Under the pieces are notes generated by a model. That model was not told the DNA's origin. It was given only the letters and a program-made list of their open reading frames with translations, and did no database searches. Position numbers and translations under genes: made by a program. Shown here piece after piece: positions 1 to 7,158 of a DNA stretch of 64,000 nucleotides; the first letter of the stretch is position 1; every line of letters begins with the position of its first letter. Location: the NCBI GenBank assembly GCA_910575725.1, contig CAJTFE010000001.1, positions 142,816 through 206,815 on the forward strand, read 5' to 3'. Source of the stretch: Clostridia bacterium. Lineage in GTDB: Bacteria; Bacillota; Clostridia; Lachnospirales; Lachnospiraceae.

Positions 1-2
1 AC

Positions 3-944
3 CGGGATAAGGTGAAATATTGGATGACCTTTAACGAGATCAATAACCAGATGATTCTTTCCAATGGAATTTATGCTTTTACAAATTCCGGCATTTTGTT
101 TGAGGAGGGGGAGGATCGTCTTAAGACGGTTTACCAGGCGGCCCACTATGAGTTTGTGGCCAGCGCTATGACGGTGAAGCTGGGGCATGAGATAAATCCG
201 GAGTTTAAGATTGGCTGTATGGCTGCGGCTACGCCTGTTTATCCCAGGACATGTAATCCGGATGATGTGCTGCTGGCTATGGAGGAGGATCGGAAGAATC
301 TTTTCTTTACAGATGTTCATGCCAGAGGCCGTTATCCTTCCTATGTGAAAATGGATTGGGAACGGAGGGGTTACGTCTTTGATATAACGCCGGAGGATTT
401 GGCGGCTATGGAGCAGGGATGTGTGGATTTTATTGGGTTTAGCTATTATCTCAGCAGTGTGATGAGTGCAGATCCTAAAGTGGAAAAGCTGGGGGATGAT
501 CTGGCCGCAAGTCTGGATGCGGTGGAGAATCCGTATCTTGAGATGACGCCCTGGGGATGGACGATTGATCCGAAGGGGCTTCGTTATGTGCTGAATCAGT
601 ATTATGACAGGTATCAGCTTCCGCTGTTTGTTGTGGAAAATGGTTTTGGGTATGAGGATCGGCTTGAGGATGGGCAGATTCACGATGGGAACCGGATTGA
701 GTATCTGGGGAATCATATTCGCCAGATGGTGATGGCTGTAGATGAGGATGGTGTGGATCTTTTGGGATACACGGTCTGGGGATGTATTGATCCGGTTTCC
801 TTTGGTACGGGGGAGATGCGGAAGCGGTATGGGTTTATTTATGTGGATAAGGATGATGAGGGGAATGGGTCTTATAGGAGGATTCGGAAGGATAGTTTTT
901 ATTGGTATCGGGATGTGATTGCCAGGAATGGGGTTGATGTTTAG
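3..944 (+). CDS. Glycoside hydrolase family 1, likely 6-phospho-beta-glucosidase (5' end outside window)
   Basis: The reading frame is open to the left edge, so this is the C-terminal two thirds of a GH1 enzyme, which normally has about 470 residues. The acid/base glutamate lies in a TFNEIN motif directly after the left edge, and the nucleophile glutamate lies in FVVENGFG near the middle of the visible part. The late segment with GYTVWGCIDPVSFGTGEMRKRYGFIYVD is typical of the phospho-beta-glucosidase (BglA/AscB) branch, whose members hydrolyse PTS-imported 6-phospho-beta-glucosides in the cytoplasm. That substrate class is inferred from family resemblance; the partner PTS genes, if any, lie outside the window. 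The GTG at position 12 is an internal Val codon, not a start. Confidence 0.9.
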   Translation, partial: RDKVKYWMTFNEINNQMILSNGIYAFTNSGILFEEGEDRLKTVYQAAHYEFVASAMTVKLGHEINPEFKIGCMAAATPVYPRTCNPDDVLLAMEEDRKNLFFTDVHARGRYPSYVKMDWERRGYVFDITPEDLAAMEQGCVDFIGFSYYLSSVMSADPKVEKLGDDLAASLDAVENPYLEMTPWGWTIDPKGLRYVLNQYYDRYQLPLFVVENGFGYEDRLEDGQIHDGNRIEYLGNHIRQMVMAVDEDGVDLLGYTVWGCIDPVSFGTGEMRKRYGFIYVDKDDEGNGSYRRIRKDSFYWYRDVIARNGVDV

Positions 945-1033
945 CATCGGGTTTTTGGATGAGAATAGGTGAGGGACGGACGCAGTCCGCCAGCCCTGAA
1001 AGGGCATGAATTACGGTGTTATACTTTAACATA

Positions 1034-1199
1034 GTCCAGCTAAGAAATGTCAAGTGTTTTTGAAAAATAAATTTTGCTGGACAGTAAAGCCGCAAAGGCG
1101 CACGAGAGGAACTTTTATGAGAGTCCTTTCGAATAAAAGTTTCTCTGATTACCGGTGTGTCGAAGCGGCTTTACCCTTTAGTGCTGTTGCGCAGCGACT
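1034..1199. repeat. Palindromic intergenic repeat, family A, copy 1
   Basis: This 166-base element consists of two nested inverted repeats followed by a conserved tail. The first stem has arms GTCCAGC and GCTGGAC. The second has outer arms GTAAAGCCGC and GCGGCTTTAC and inner arms GAGAGGAACTTTTAT and ATAAAAGTTTCTCT. The tail reads CCTTTAGTGCTGTTGCGCAGC. A near-identical copy follows 173 bases downstream, and the tail alone recurs at 32323. The frames across it overlap each other and match no family, so I treat it as non-coding. Confidence 0.85.
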
Positions 1200-1206
1200 T
1201 AGAATA

Positions 1207-1371
1207 GTCCAGCTAAGAAATGTCAAGTGTTTTCGAAAAAAATTTCTGCTGGACGGTAAAGCCGCAAAGGCGCACGAGAGGAACTTTTATGAGTGCCCTT
1301 TCGAATAAAAGTTTCTCTCAATACCAGTGTGTCGAAGCGGCTTTACCCTTTAGTGCTGTCGCGCAGCGACT
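1207..1371. repeat. Palindromic intergenic repeat, family A, copy 2
   Basis: This second copy has the same stem-stem-tail architecture as copy 1 with a few substitutions. It ends with GCGCAGCGACT, and the sequence directly following (ACAAATAGGAGG) is the ribosome binding site of the nitroreductase gene that starts at 1392. The element therefore forms most of the 5' untranslated region if transcription starts upstream of it. Confidence 0.85.
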
Positions 1372-1391
1372 ACAAATAGGAGGTTTTTCAG

Positions 1392-1916
1392 ATGGATTTA
1401 TTAAATGTTATGCAGAAAAGACGCAGTGTGAGAACGTATACGGAGGAGGCTGTGACTGAAGAAAAGTTAACTTGTATTTTGCAGGCGGGATTATTGTCAG
1501 CTTCCGGAAAGGCTATCCGGCCTTGGGAATTTATTGTGGTGCGGAATAAGGAGGCTTTAAAAATTATGTCCCAGTGCCGTGTGGCAGGATCTAAAATGCT
1601 TGCATCTGCGGACTGTGCAATTGTTGTCCTTGGAGATGAGGAAAAATCGGATGTCTGGGTTGAGGATTGTTCTGTTGCAATGGCAAATATGCATCTGATG
1701 GCAGACAGCCTTGGCGTTGGAAGCTGCTGGATTCAGGGAAGGCTTCGTGAAGCGCCGGAGGGAAGAACTACGGAGGATTTTTTAAGAGAGCTGCTTAAGT
1801 TTCCCGGCAGCTGCCGGTTGGAGGCGATTCTTTCTCTGGGAATGCCCAAGGATCATCCGGCGGCACATGAGCTGGAGAAGCTGCCTGTAGAGAAAGTGCA
1901 TCGGGAAGTATTTTAA
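1392..1916 (+). CDS. Nitroreductase family protein (FMN-dependent NAD(P)H oxidoreductase)
   Basis: The 174-residue protein opens with MDLLNVMQKRRSVRTYTEEAV, the RRSVR-type N-terminus that binds FMN phosphate in nitroreductases. A central ADCAIVVLGDEE strand and a DCSVAMANMHLMADSLGVGSCWIQ segment follow, typical of the compact clostridial nitroreductases. Such enzymes reduce nitro groups, quinones or other electrophiles; the physiological substrate cannot be read from the sequence. The start is supported by AATAGGAGG eight or so bases upstream. It appears to be a single-gene transcript, bounded by the family A repeats upstream and a terminator downstream. Confidence 0.9.
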   Translation: MDLLNVMQKRRSVRTYTEEAVTEEKLTCILQAGLLSASGKAIRPWEFIVVRNKEALKIMSQCRVAGSKMLASADCAIVVLGDEEKSDVWVEDCSVAMANMHLMADSLGVGSCWIQGRLREAPEGRTTEDFLRELLKFPGSCRLEAILSLGMPKDHPAAHELEKLPVEKVHREVF

Positions 1917-1939
1917 GGAAAACAGAAAAAGGATCACAG

Positions 1940-1976
1940 AGGCAGATTTTTCCAATTTTGGGAGAGCTGCCTTTTT
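1940..1976 (+). terminator. Rho-independent terminator after the nitroreductase gene
   Basis: The arms AGGCAG and CTGCCT are separated by a loop of about 22 bases and followed by a T tract (CTTTTTTG). It lies 23 bases after the stop codon of the nitroreductase gene. Confidence 0.7.
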
Positions 1977-2067
1977 TGTTTCAAAAGTTCTATCACTTTC
2001 ATTTTGCCGGAAAAATACATTTTTATGACCGCTTATACTCTGAAATTAACCGACTATCGCAAATCTA

Positions 2068-2096
2068 TTGAAAACAAAAGCTATTTTTCCTATAAT
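2068..2096 (+). promoter_or_regulatory. Sigma-A promoter of the LytTR-DUF3021 pair
   Basis: TTGAAA (2068-2073), a 17-base spacer and TATAAT (2091-2096) form a near-consensus housekeeping promoter. It shows that the reading frame beginning at 2068 is an artefact, since the apparent TTG start codon is part of the -35 box, and that translation starts at 2119. Confidence 0.8.
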
Positions 2097-2118
2097 GAGG
2101 TCACAAAGGAGGGGGCCT

Positions 2119-2559
2119 ATGCAGGTTGAAATTAAGATGGACAATGCATATACCGAACCAAAGCTAATCCTAATGACCGCATCCATGACGAAGGAGGTTC
2201 AGCGCATATTAAGAAAGCTGTCTGAGGATGCGCCGCAGATTATTTCCGGCAGCAGAGATGAGAAGATTGAGGTGCTTAATCAGGAGGATTTGATTCGGAT
2301 CTATGCAGATGCCGGAAAAATCTACGCTGTAACCGAAAAAGGAGAGTATACTTTGCGGCTTCGGCTTTATGAGCTGGAGGAACGGCTGGATGACCGGAAG
2401 TTTGTCCGCATTTCCAATTCAGAGATTATTAATCTGAGAAAGGTTGATCATTTTGATCTGAGCTTTACAGGTACCATTTGCGTCTGTCTGTCCAACGGAA
2501 CCACAACCTATGCTTCAAGACGCTATGTTTCCAAAATTAAAAAAATTTTAGGAATATGA
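2119..2559 (+). CDS. LytTR-domain DNA-binding regulator
   Basis: The 146-residue protein has a short N-terminal region and a C-terminal LytTR domain, with the diagnostic LDDRKFVRISNSEIINLRKVDHF and CVCLSNGTTTYASRRYVSKIKKIL segments. There is no receiver domain, so it belongs to the stand-alone LytTR type that is usually paired with a DUF3021 membrane protein, as here. The start at 2119 is set by AAAGGAGGG upstream and by the promoter at 2068. The stop codon lies ten bases before the partner's ATG, so the two genes form an operon. Pairs of this kind often autoregulate and control adjacent transporters; no such target is visible next to this pair. Confidence 0.9.
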   Translation: MQVEIKMDNAYTEPKLILMTASMTKEVQRILRKLSEDAPQIISGSRDEKIEVLNQEDLIRIYADAGKIYAVTEKGEYTLRLRLYELEERLDDRKFVRISNSEIINLRKVDHFDLSFTGTICVCLSNGTTTYASRRYVSKIKKILGI

Positions 2560-2569
2560 GGTGGAGATC

Positions 2570-3040
2570 ATGAAAAAGAAAATCCTTTTACGGGGGGCTT
2601 TGGGATTCCCTCTTGGAATTACAATCGGATATATAATCAGCATTTTTGTCTCACTTCTGTGGGCCAGGGGCTATTATGTGCCCTGTGAACCGGAGCTTGT
2701 GACCATAATGGGAAATGAAATTAAAGCCGTTATTTTTCAGGCGGTGCTCTGCGGTATTCTGGGTGCAGGTTTCGGAGGGTGTTCCGTTATTTGGGAAGCA
2801 GAGGAATGGAGCCTTGTAAAGCAGACGGGAATCTATTTTCTCCTTGTTTCCATTATTATGATGCCGGCTGCTTATTTTAACTATTGGATGGAGCACAGCG
2901 TAGGCGGATTTTTAAGCTATTTTGGAATTTTTGTTTTTATATTTGCAATTGTCTGGGTGGTACAATTTCTGATTGGCAGGCAGATGGTTAAGAAAATGAA
3001 TGATTGTCTGTATCAGGTGAAGGATGGCATGGATGGGTAA
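2570..3040 (+). CDS. DUF3021 family membrane protein
   Basis: This 156-residue protein has four predicted hydrophobic segments (about residues 7-30, 45-70, 85-105 and 115-140), the normal architecture of DUF3021. Family members sit next to LytTR regulators and are thought to control their activity at the membrane. I chose the ATG at 2570, preceded by GAGGTGGA, over an in-frame GTG nine bases upstream. No catalytic residues are apparent. Confidence 0.85.
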   Translation: MKKKILLRGALGFPLGITIGYIISIFVSLLWARGYYVPCEPELVTIMGNEIKAVIFQAVLCGILGAGFGGCSVIWEAEEWSLVKQTGIYFLLVSIIMMPAAYFNYWMEHSVGGFLSYFGIFVFIFAIVWVVQFLIGRQMVKKMNDCLYQVKDGMDG

Positions 3041-3135
3041 TGGGGGCGCTTTATCTGATGGGATCAGTATCATATGAATGAAAAAGAGCTTGTTGTTATG
3101 GAGGCCACAGCCGAAGGGAGCAAGAAAGCCAGAGA

Positions 3136-3169
3136 AACGGAGCTTCTAAAATAGGAACCTCCGTTTTTT
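3136..3169 (+). terminator. Rho-independent terminator after the DUF3021 gene
   Basis: The stem AACGGAGCTTC / GAACCTCCGTT (one bulge) is followed by a run of six T. It closes the LytTR-DUF3021 transcript about 95 bases after the stop codon. Confidence 0.75.
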
Positions 3170-3496
3170 CTGTTTTCAGAGAACGAGCAAAATCAAGGTT
3201 GATTTAGTACTTGCAGAGAGAAAAATTTTGTGTTAAGATAAGGTCTATGGACAGGAATAATTTTCCAGTTGCAATTCTTTTGCAATCAAAAGTCTTTTTG
3301 TCAATGTCTCCGGTTCGGAGAGGTTTTCAGCAAATTAAGAAATGGTACACCCGATAAGTATCCTTTATAGGAATAATGCATTTTGTGTCTCTTTTAGGCA
3401 GCGGATTTCATCCAGTAAGGTTATAGTTCAAAAATGTCCGCTTGTTCCATGGAGTCAAAATATGCAAAAAATATTGTGGCGGAAAGGAGAAGGTGT
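3170..3496 (+). promoter_or_regulatory. Leader region of the Rpn-like gene with a candidate promoter
   Basis: This stretch holds no convincing gene. A candidate promoter is TTGCAG (3211-3216), a 17-base spacer and TAAGAT (3234-3239). If correct, the transcript has an untranslated leader of about 250 bases with two small hairpins: TTGCAA/TTGCAA near 3272-3288 and TCTCCG-GTT-CGGAGA near 3308-3322. No known riboswitch class was recognised. Confidence 0.4.
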
Positions 3497-4588
3497 ATGG
3501 CAGATTTGAAGGAGTATTTTCCCATGATTCGGGAACGGAAGGAGGTTATGGAGGAAATAGGGAAGAAGGACAGTTTACGGGTGATGTTTGCATCCTGGAC
3601 AGAAGAGCAGCAGGAAGAATTTCTGGACTGGTGTACGGGTGTAAGAGGTATTCGGATGCTCTATGACGGATTTTTTAAGGAGATTATGAATCCGGAAAGC
3701 ACACCGGAGCGATTGGACGAGCTTTTATCATTGCTTCTGGGATTTCCGGTGAGGATTCGCATGGTGCTTCCTAACGATTCCACCAGGCTTGCGGATGAAT
3801 GTTCTCTACTGGTTACGGATTTGGTGGTGGAGCTTAAGGATGGAAGTCTGGCAAATGTGGAGGTGCAGAAGATTGGCTATATGTTTCCCGGACAGCGCAG
3901 TGCGTGTTATTCGTCCGATATGCTGCTGCGTCAGTATAAACGTGTGAGAAGCAAAAGAAGAAAAAAGTTCAGCTACAGGGATGTAAAACCAGTCTATACA
4001 ATTGTGCTTTTTGAGACCAGTACAAAGGAATTCCATGAGTTTCCGCACGTGTATGTTCATCGGTTTGGACAGAGATCGGACACGGGGCTTAAGGCAGAGC
4101 TGCTGCAGAAATATATTTTTATCCCTATTGACATTTTTAAGAAAACACAGCAAAATAAAGATGTAACAGGGAAATTAGATGCATGGCTGCTGTTTTTGAG
4201 TACGGATGAGCCGGAAGAGATCATAAAGCTTATCAAAGCCTATCCGGAATTCAAGCCCATGTACCAGCAGGCGTATGAGATATGCCGGAACATGGAGGTT
4301 GTGATGGGATTTTTTTCAGAGGAACTGCGGGAAATGGACCGGAATACGGTACAATTGATGATTGATGAGATGCAGGAAGAACTGGATCGGAAGCGTGGAG
4401 AGTTGGAGAAGACGAGTGAGGAATTGGCTCGAAATAAAGGGGAACTAGCACAAAGCAAAGAGGAATTAGCACAAAGCAAAGAGGAATTAATACAAAGCAA
4501 AGAGGAATTGGCACAAAGCAAAGAAGAGTTAAAACAGGCTCTCCTTCGAATCGCACAGTTGGAAAAGGAGCAGAGGCAGCGGGTTTAA
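3497..4588 (+). CDS. Rpn-like PD-(D/E)XK nuclease family protein with coiled-coil tail
   Basis: The 363-residue protein belongs to the clostridial PD-(D/E)XK 'transposase-like' (Rpn/YhgA-related) proteins. The nuclease core is visible as the strands LLVTDLVVELKDG (Asp) and SLANVEVQKIGY (E-x-Q variant of E-x-K) around residues 105-135, followed by the RQYKRVR helix region. Rpn proteins are recombination-promoting DNA nucleases in other bacteria; activity here is inferred. I chose ATG 3497 because GGAAAGGAGAAGG precedes it and family members start with a similar LKEYFPMIRER segment. The last 70 residues are a coiled coil built from heptads of the type ELAQSKE, encoded by a DNA tandem repeat. 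Confidence 0.8.
   Translation: MADLKEYFPMIRERKEVMEEIGKKDSLRVMFASWTEEQQEEFLDWCTGVRGIRMLYDGFFKEIMNPESTPERLDELLSLLLGFPVRIRMVLPNDSTRLADECSLLVTDLVVELKDGSLANVEVQKIGYMFPGQRSACYSSDMLLRQYKRVRSKRRKKFSYRDVKPVYTIVLFETSTKEFHEFPHVYVHRFGQRSDTGLKAELLQKYIFIPIDIFKKTQQNKDVTGKLDAWLLFLSTDEPEEIIKLIKAYPEFKPMYQQAYEICRNMEVVMGFFSEELREMDRNTVQLMIDEMQEELDRKRGELEKTSEELARNKGELAQSKEELAQSKEELIQSKEELAQSKEELKQALLRIAQLEKEQRQRV
4445..4528 (+). repeat. 21-base tandem repeat encoding coiled-coil heptads
   Basis: Four consecutive 21-base units encode ELAQSKE-type heptads in the C-terminal tail of the Rpn-like protein. The copies differ at only a few positions, so copy number could change by slippage without breaking the frame. Confidence 0.85.
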
Positions 4589-4662
4589 AAATTTAAACAG
4601 AGAAAGCAGGAAAGGCTTTTTCATCGAAATGATTTTGTATTCACTATTTTTCGTAAATATAT

Positions 4663-4708
4663 TTGACAAACATACTGATGGTATGTTAATATACATACTA
4701 TCGGTATG
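4663..4708 (+). promoter_or_regulatory. Promoter with two overlapping operators, TetR gene
   Basis: TTGACA (4663-4668), an 18-base spacer and TAATAT (4687-4692) form the promoter. Two palindromes of the pattern CATAC-N5-GTATG overlap it, at 4671-4685 in the spacer and 4694-4708 just after the -10 box. This layout suggests that the TetR protein represses its own gene. A similar half-site pair with a wider gap lies upstream of the MFS gene. Confidence 0.75.
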
Positions 4709-4771
4709 TTTGGTGAACAACAAATTTTTAGTTTTTGTTCTGTCAAAGGAAAACGGGGAGGTACATGTACC

Positions 4772-5425
4772 ATGGCGCGCAATAAAAACCCGGAGGAAAC
4801 CGTAAATCGGATTTTGGACACGGCATACCGTTTGTTTTTGGAAAAAGGATACGAGCATACTTCCATCCAGGACATTATTAACCATTTGGGCGGGCTCAGC
4901 AAGGGAGCCATTTATCACCATTTTAAGTCCAAGGAGGATATCTTAGAGGCAGTAACAAACCGGATAACTGAGCAGTCTAACCGGATGCTTGCCGAGATTC
5001 GGGATAGAAGGGACTTGAATGGAAGTGAAAAGCTGAAGGCAATCTTTCAGGAATCCATTAACCGGCCGGTGCAGGATGAGATTTTTGCAATGGCTCCCAA
5101 CTTTCAGAATAATGCCAAGCTTATGTTCAGTATGGTGACTGACAGTATAAAGCAGGTGGCGCCGAACTATATTCTTCCTATTATAGAGGAGGGGATTGCT
5201 GACGGAACCATTGTCACTGATTATCCGGTTCAGCTTGCGGAGCTGATTATATTTGTGGCAAATATCTGGATGAATCCGATGAATTTTGGGGATACCCAGG
5301 AGGAATCTTTCGGAAAATTTATGGTATTTCAGCAGATGCTCAAAGGCTTTGGGCTGGATATTGTAGATGAGAAGATGCTTGAGCGTCTGCAGGAGCTTAC
5401 AGTCATTTATCTGAAGAAAAAGTAG
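4772..5425 (+). CDS. TetR/AcrR family transcriptional regulator
   Basis: The 217-residue protein has a canonical TetR N-terminus (RILDTAYRLFLEKGYEHTSIQDIINHLGGLSKGAIYHHFKSKEDIL) followed by a divergent ligand-binding domain. I placed the start at ATG 4772 because GGGGAGG lies upstream and the helix-turn-helix begins at the usual distance; the frame opens further upstream, but that part overlaps the promoter. It probably represses itself and the MFS exporter starting at 5739, because related CATAC/GTATG half-sites occur in both upstream regions. The inducing ligand is unknown. Confidence 0.9.
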   Translation: MARNKNPEETVNRILDTAYRLFLEKGYEHTSIQDIINHLGGLSKGAIYHHFKSKEDILEAVTNRITEQSNRMLAEIRDRRDLNGSEKLKAIFQESINRPVQDEIFAMAPNFQNNAKLMFSMVTDSIKQVAPNYILPIIEEGIADGTIVTDYPVQLAELIIFVANIWMNPMNFGDTQEESFGKFMVFQQMLKGFGLDIVDEKMLERLQELTVIYLKKK

Positions 5426-5548
5426 TACATGGGCAGTTGTGAAAATGGGGCTGCTGATTGAGAAGTGAGCAGCGGCTGATTTAACCGCAATGAGCAATGC
5501 TTAGTAATTGAAAGGCTGTTGATAGGCAGCTCTTTCTTTTAATCTTAT

Positions 5549-5569
5549 ACATACCAACGTTTGGTATGT
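5549..5569. promoter_or_regulatory. Palindromic operator upstream of the MFS gene
   Basis: A 21-base near-perfect palindrome (arms ACATACCAA and TTGGTATGT) lies about 170 bases before the MFS start codon. Its outer half-sites match those in the TetR promoter, but the gap between CATAC and GTATG is nine bases instead of five. Binding by the adjacent TetR protein is therefore plausible rather than certain. Confidence 0.65.
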
Positions 5570-5661
5570 AGTGCTGCCAATATTTATTGTGGAAAAATTG
5601 CGGCACTTCTGCTAAGCTGCTCAATAGGACAAAAAGAAGTATCATATATCGACGGCTTAAA

Positions 5662-5715
5662 ACTAGTAGTCCGTACCGGAAATCCTTGTGCATATTTCCG
5701 GTACAGACTACTAGT
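5662..5715. repeat. 22-base inverted repeat with 10-base loop upstream of the MFS gene
   Basis: The left arm 5662-5683 and right arm 5694-5715 are complementary at 21 of 22 positions; the arms begin and end with ACTAGTAG and CTACTAGT. The hairpin ends 24 bases before the MFS start codon, just before the GGAGG ribosome binding site. There is no T tract, so it is not a standard terminator. Confidence 0.85.
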
Positions 5716-5738
5716 ATTGAAAACATGGAGGTTTAAAA

Positions 5739-6983
5739 ATGAAACAGAACTTATTTTCCAGAGACTTTACCCTGGTGGTCATCGGACAGATTATTTCCCT
5801 CTTTGGAAATGCGACCATACGATTTGCGCTGCCCCTCTATCTCCTCAACCAGACTGGTTCCTCGGCTCTTTACGGGACCGTGATGGCCTGCGCTTTTATT
5901 CCAACCATCCTGCTGTCCCCCATAGGGGGCATCGTGGCGGACCGGGTAAATAAGCGAAATATCATGGTGATTCTCGACTTTTTTACGGCGGCTGTAATCC
6001 TTATTTTTTCCCTTTTGATGGGTAGTGTGAACCTGGTAGTGCTTTTGACAGTGACAATGATGCTGCTGTATGGAATTGCCGGCGCCTATCAGCCTGCCGT
6101 ACAGGCTAGTATTCCGGCTTTAACAGATCCGGAGCATTTTATGGAGGCCAATTCCGTCATCAATACCATCAGTTCCTTTGCCAATCTCATCGGCCCGGTG
6201 CTTGGCGGCATGCTCTACAGCGCCTATGGTCTGAAAATGGTGCTGATACTCTGCATGGTGTGCTTCTTCCTGTCGGCGGTGATGGAGATTTTCATCCGGA
6301 TTCCTTTTGTCAGGCAGGCTTCAGAAGGAAGCATTTTGAAAATGGTAAAAGGTGATTTTTATGAAAGCTTCCGATTTATCCAAAAGGAAAAGCCCCAGAT
6401 CGGGAGAGTGACCCTGGTGGTCTGCGGAATCAATCTCTTTTTATCTGCCATGATCATGGTAGCAGTGCCGTATCTGGTTACGGAGGTACTTAAGTTTGGC
6501 TCAGAAAATACGGCCAATACCCTTTATAGTTTTTCACAGGGAGCCTTGGCGGCGGGCGGTCTGACAGGCGGCATTCTGGCAGGCGTTCTGGGGAAAAGAC
6601 TGTCCGTACAGAAGGCGGGAAGCTTGATTGCGGCAGCGGCGGCAGCAGTTTTCCCCATGGGAATTGCTTTGGCATTGGATCTCCCTGCCATGGAGAGTTA
6701 TCTGGTGATTACAGGCTGCTGCTTTGCGATTATGGTGCTCTCAACTATGTTTTCCGTGCAGATGATATCCTTTGTCCAGGCAGAGACGCCGGGGCACCTT
6801 ATCGGGAAGGTGATTGCGGTGATTCTCACCATTGCCATGTGTGCGCAACCTTTGGGAAATGCCTTGTATGGAGTGCTGTTTGAGCTTTGCAAGGGCTTTG
6901 AGTTTGCGGTCGTTCTGTTTGCAGGGGGGATTTCTCTGGTGATTGCACTTGCAGCAGGGCGGCGGTTCCGGGAGCTTGCCTGA
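5739..6983 (+). CDS. MFS transporter (probable drug or metabolite exporter)
   Basis: The 414-residue membrane protein has about 12 hydrophobic segments and the MFS signature GGIVADRVNKRNIMV after the second one, corresponding to the cytoplasmic loop motif. It resembles the MefA/DHA3 branch found in Gram-positive bacteria. TATGGAGG-like Shine-Dalgarno sequence (CATGGAGG) supports the start. Its position behind a TetR gene that shares operator half-sites points to inducible efflux. The substrate is not predictable. Confidence 0.88.
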   Translation: MKQNLFSRDFTLVVIGQIISLFGNATIRFALPLYLLNQTGSSALYGTVMACAFIPTILLSPIGGIVADRVNKRNIMVILDFFTAAVILIFSLLMGSVNLVVLLTVTMMLLYGIAGAYQPAVQASIPALTDPEHFMEANSVINTISSFANLIGPVLGGMLYSAYGLKMVLILCMVCFFLSAVMEIFIRIPFVRQASEGSILKMVKGDFYESFRFIQKEKPQIGRVTLVVCGINLFLSAMIMVAVPYLVTEVLKFGSENTANTLYSFSQGALAAGGLTGGILAGVLGKRLSVQKAGSLIAAAAAAVFPMGIALALDLPAMESYLVITGCCFAIMVLSTMFSVQMISFVQAETPGHLIGKVIAVILTIAMCAQPLGNALYGVLFELCKGFEFAVVLFAGGISLVIALAAGRRFRELA

Positions 6984-7014
6984 GAATTTGGGAGAGGGGG
7001 GCGGAAAAATGCGT

Positions 7015-7041
7015 GTTACTGGACACGGAATGAACAGTAAC
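7015..7041. repeat. Short inverted repeat, family C (GTTACTG...CAGTAAC)
   Basis: The arms GTTACTG and CAGTAAC flank a conserved loop containing CACGG and TGAA. A degenerate copy lies at 12924-12950 and part of one at 29550-29567, all just after the ends of genes or gene fragments. Confidence 0.6.
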
Positions 7042-7158
7042 AAATGCGTATGGAAAAAAGCCGGATAGCAAAAAATAATTTTGCAGGCACTGTTTTTCTG
7101 TGGTAAAATTTGGTCAGAGATATACACCACAATCTGTTTGGACAGAGGGGGCGGAAAA

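Noticed and set aside
1054..1459. Two overlapping plus-strand frames across the family A repeats
   Set aside because: They share the repeated sequence, contain no known domain, and the region is explained by nested inverted repeats; the second runs into the nitroreductase start in another frame.
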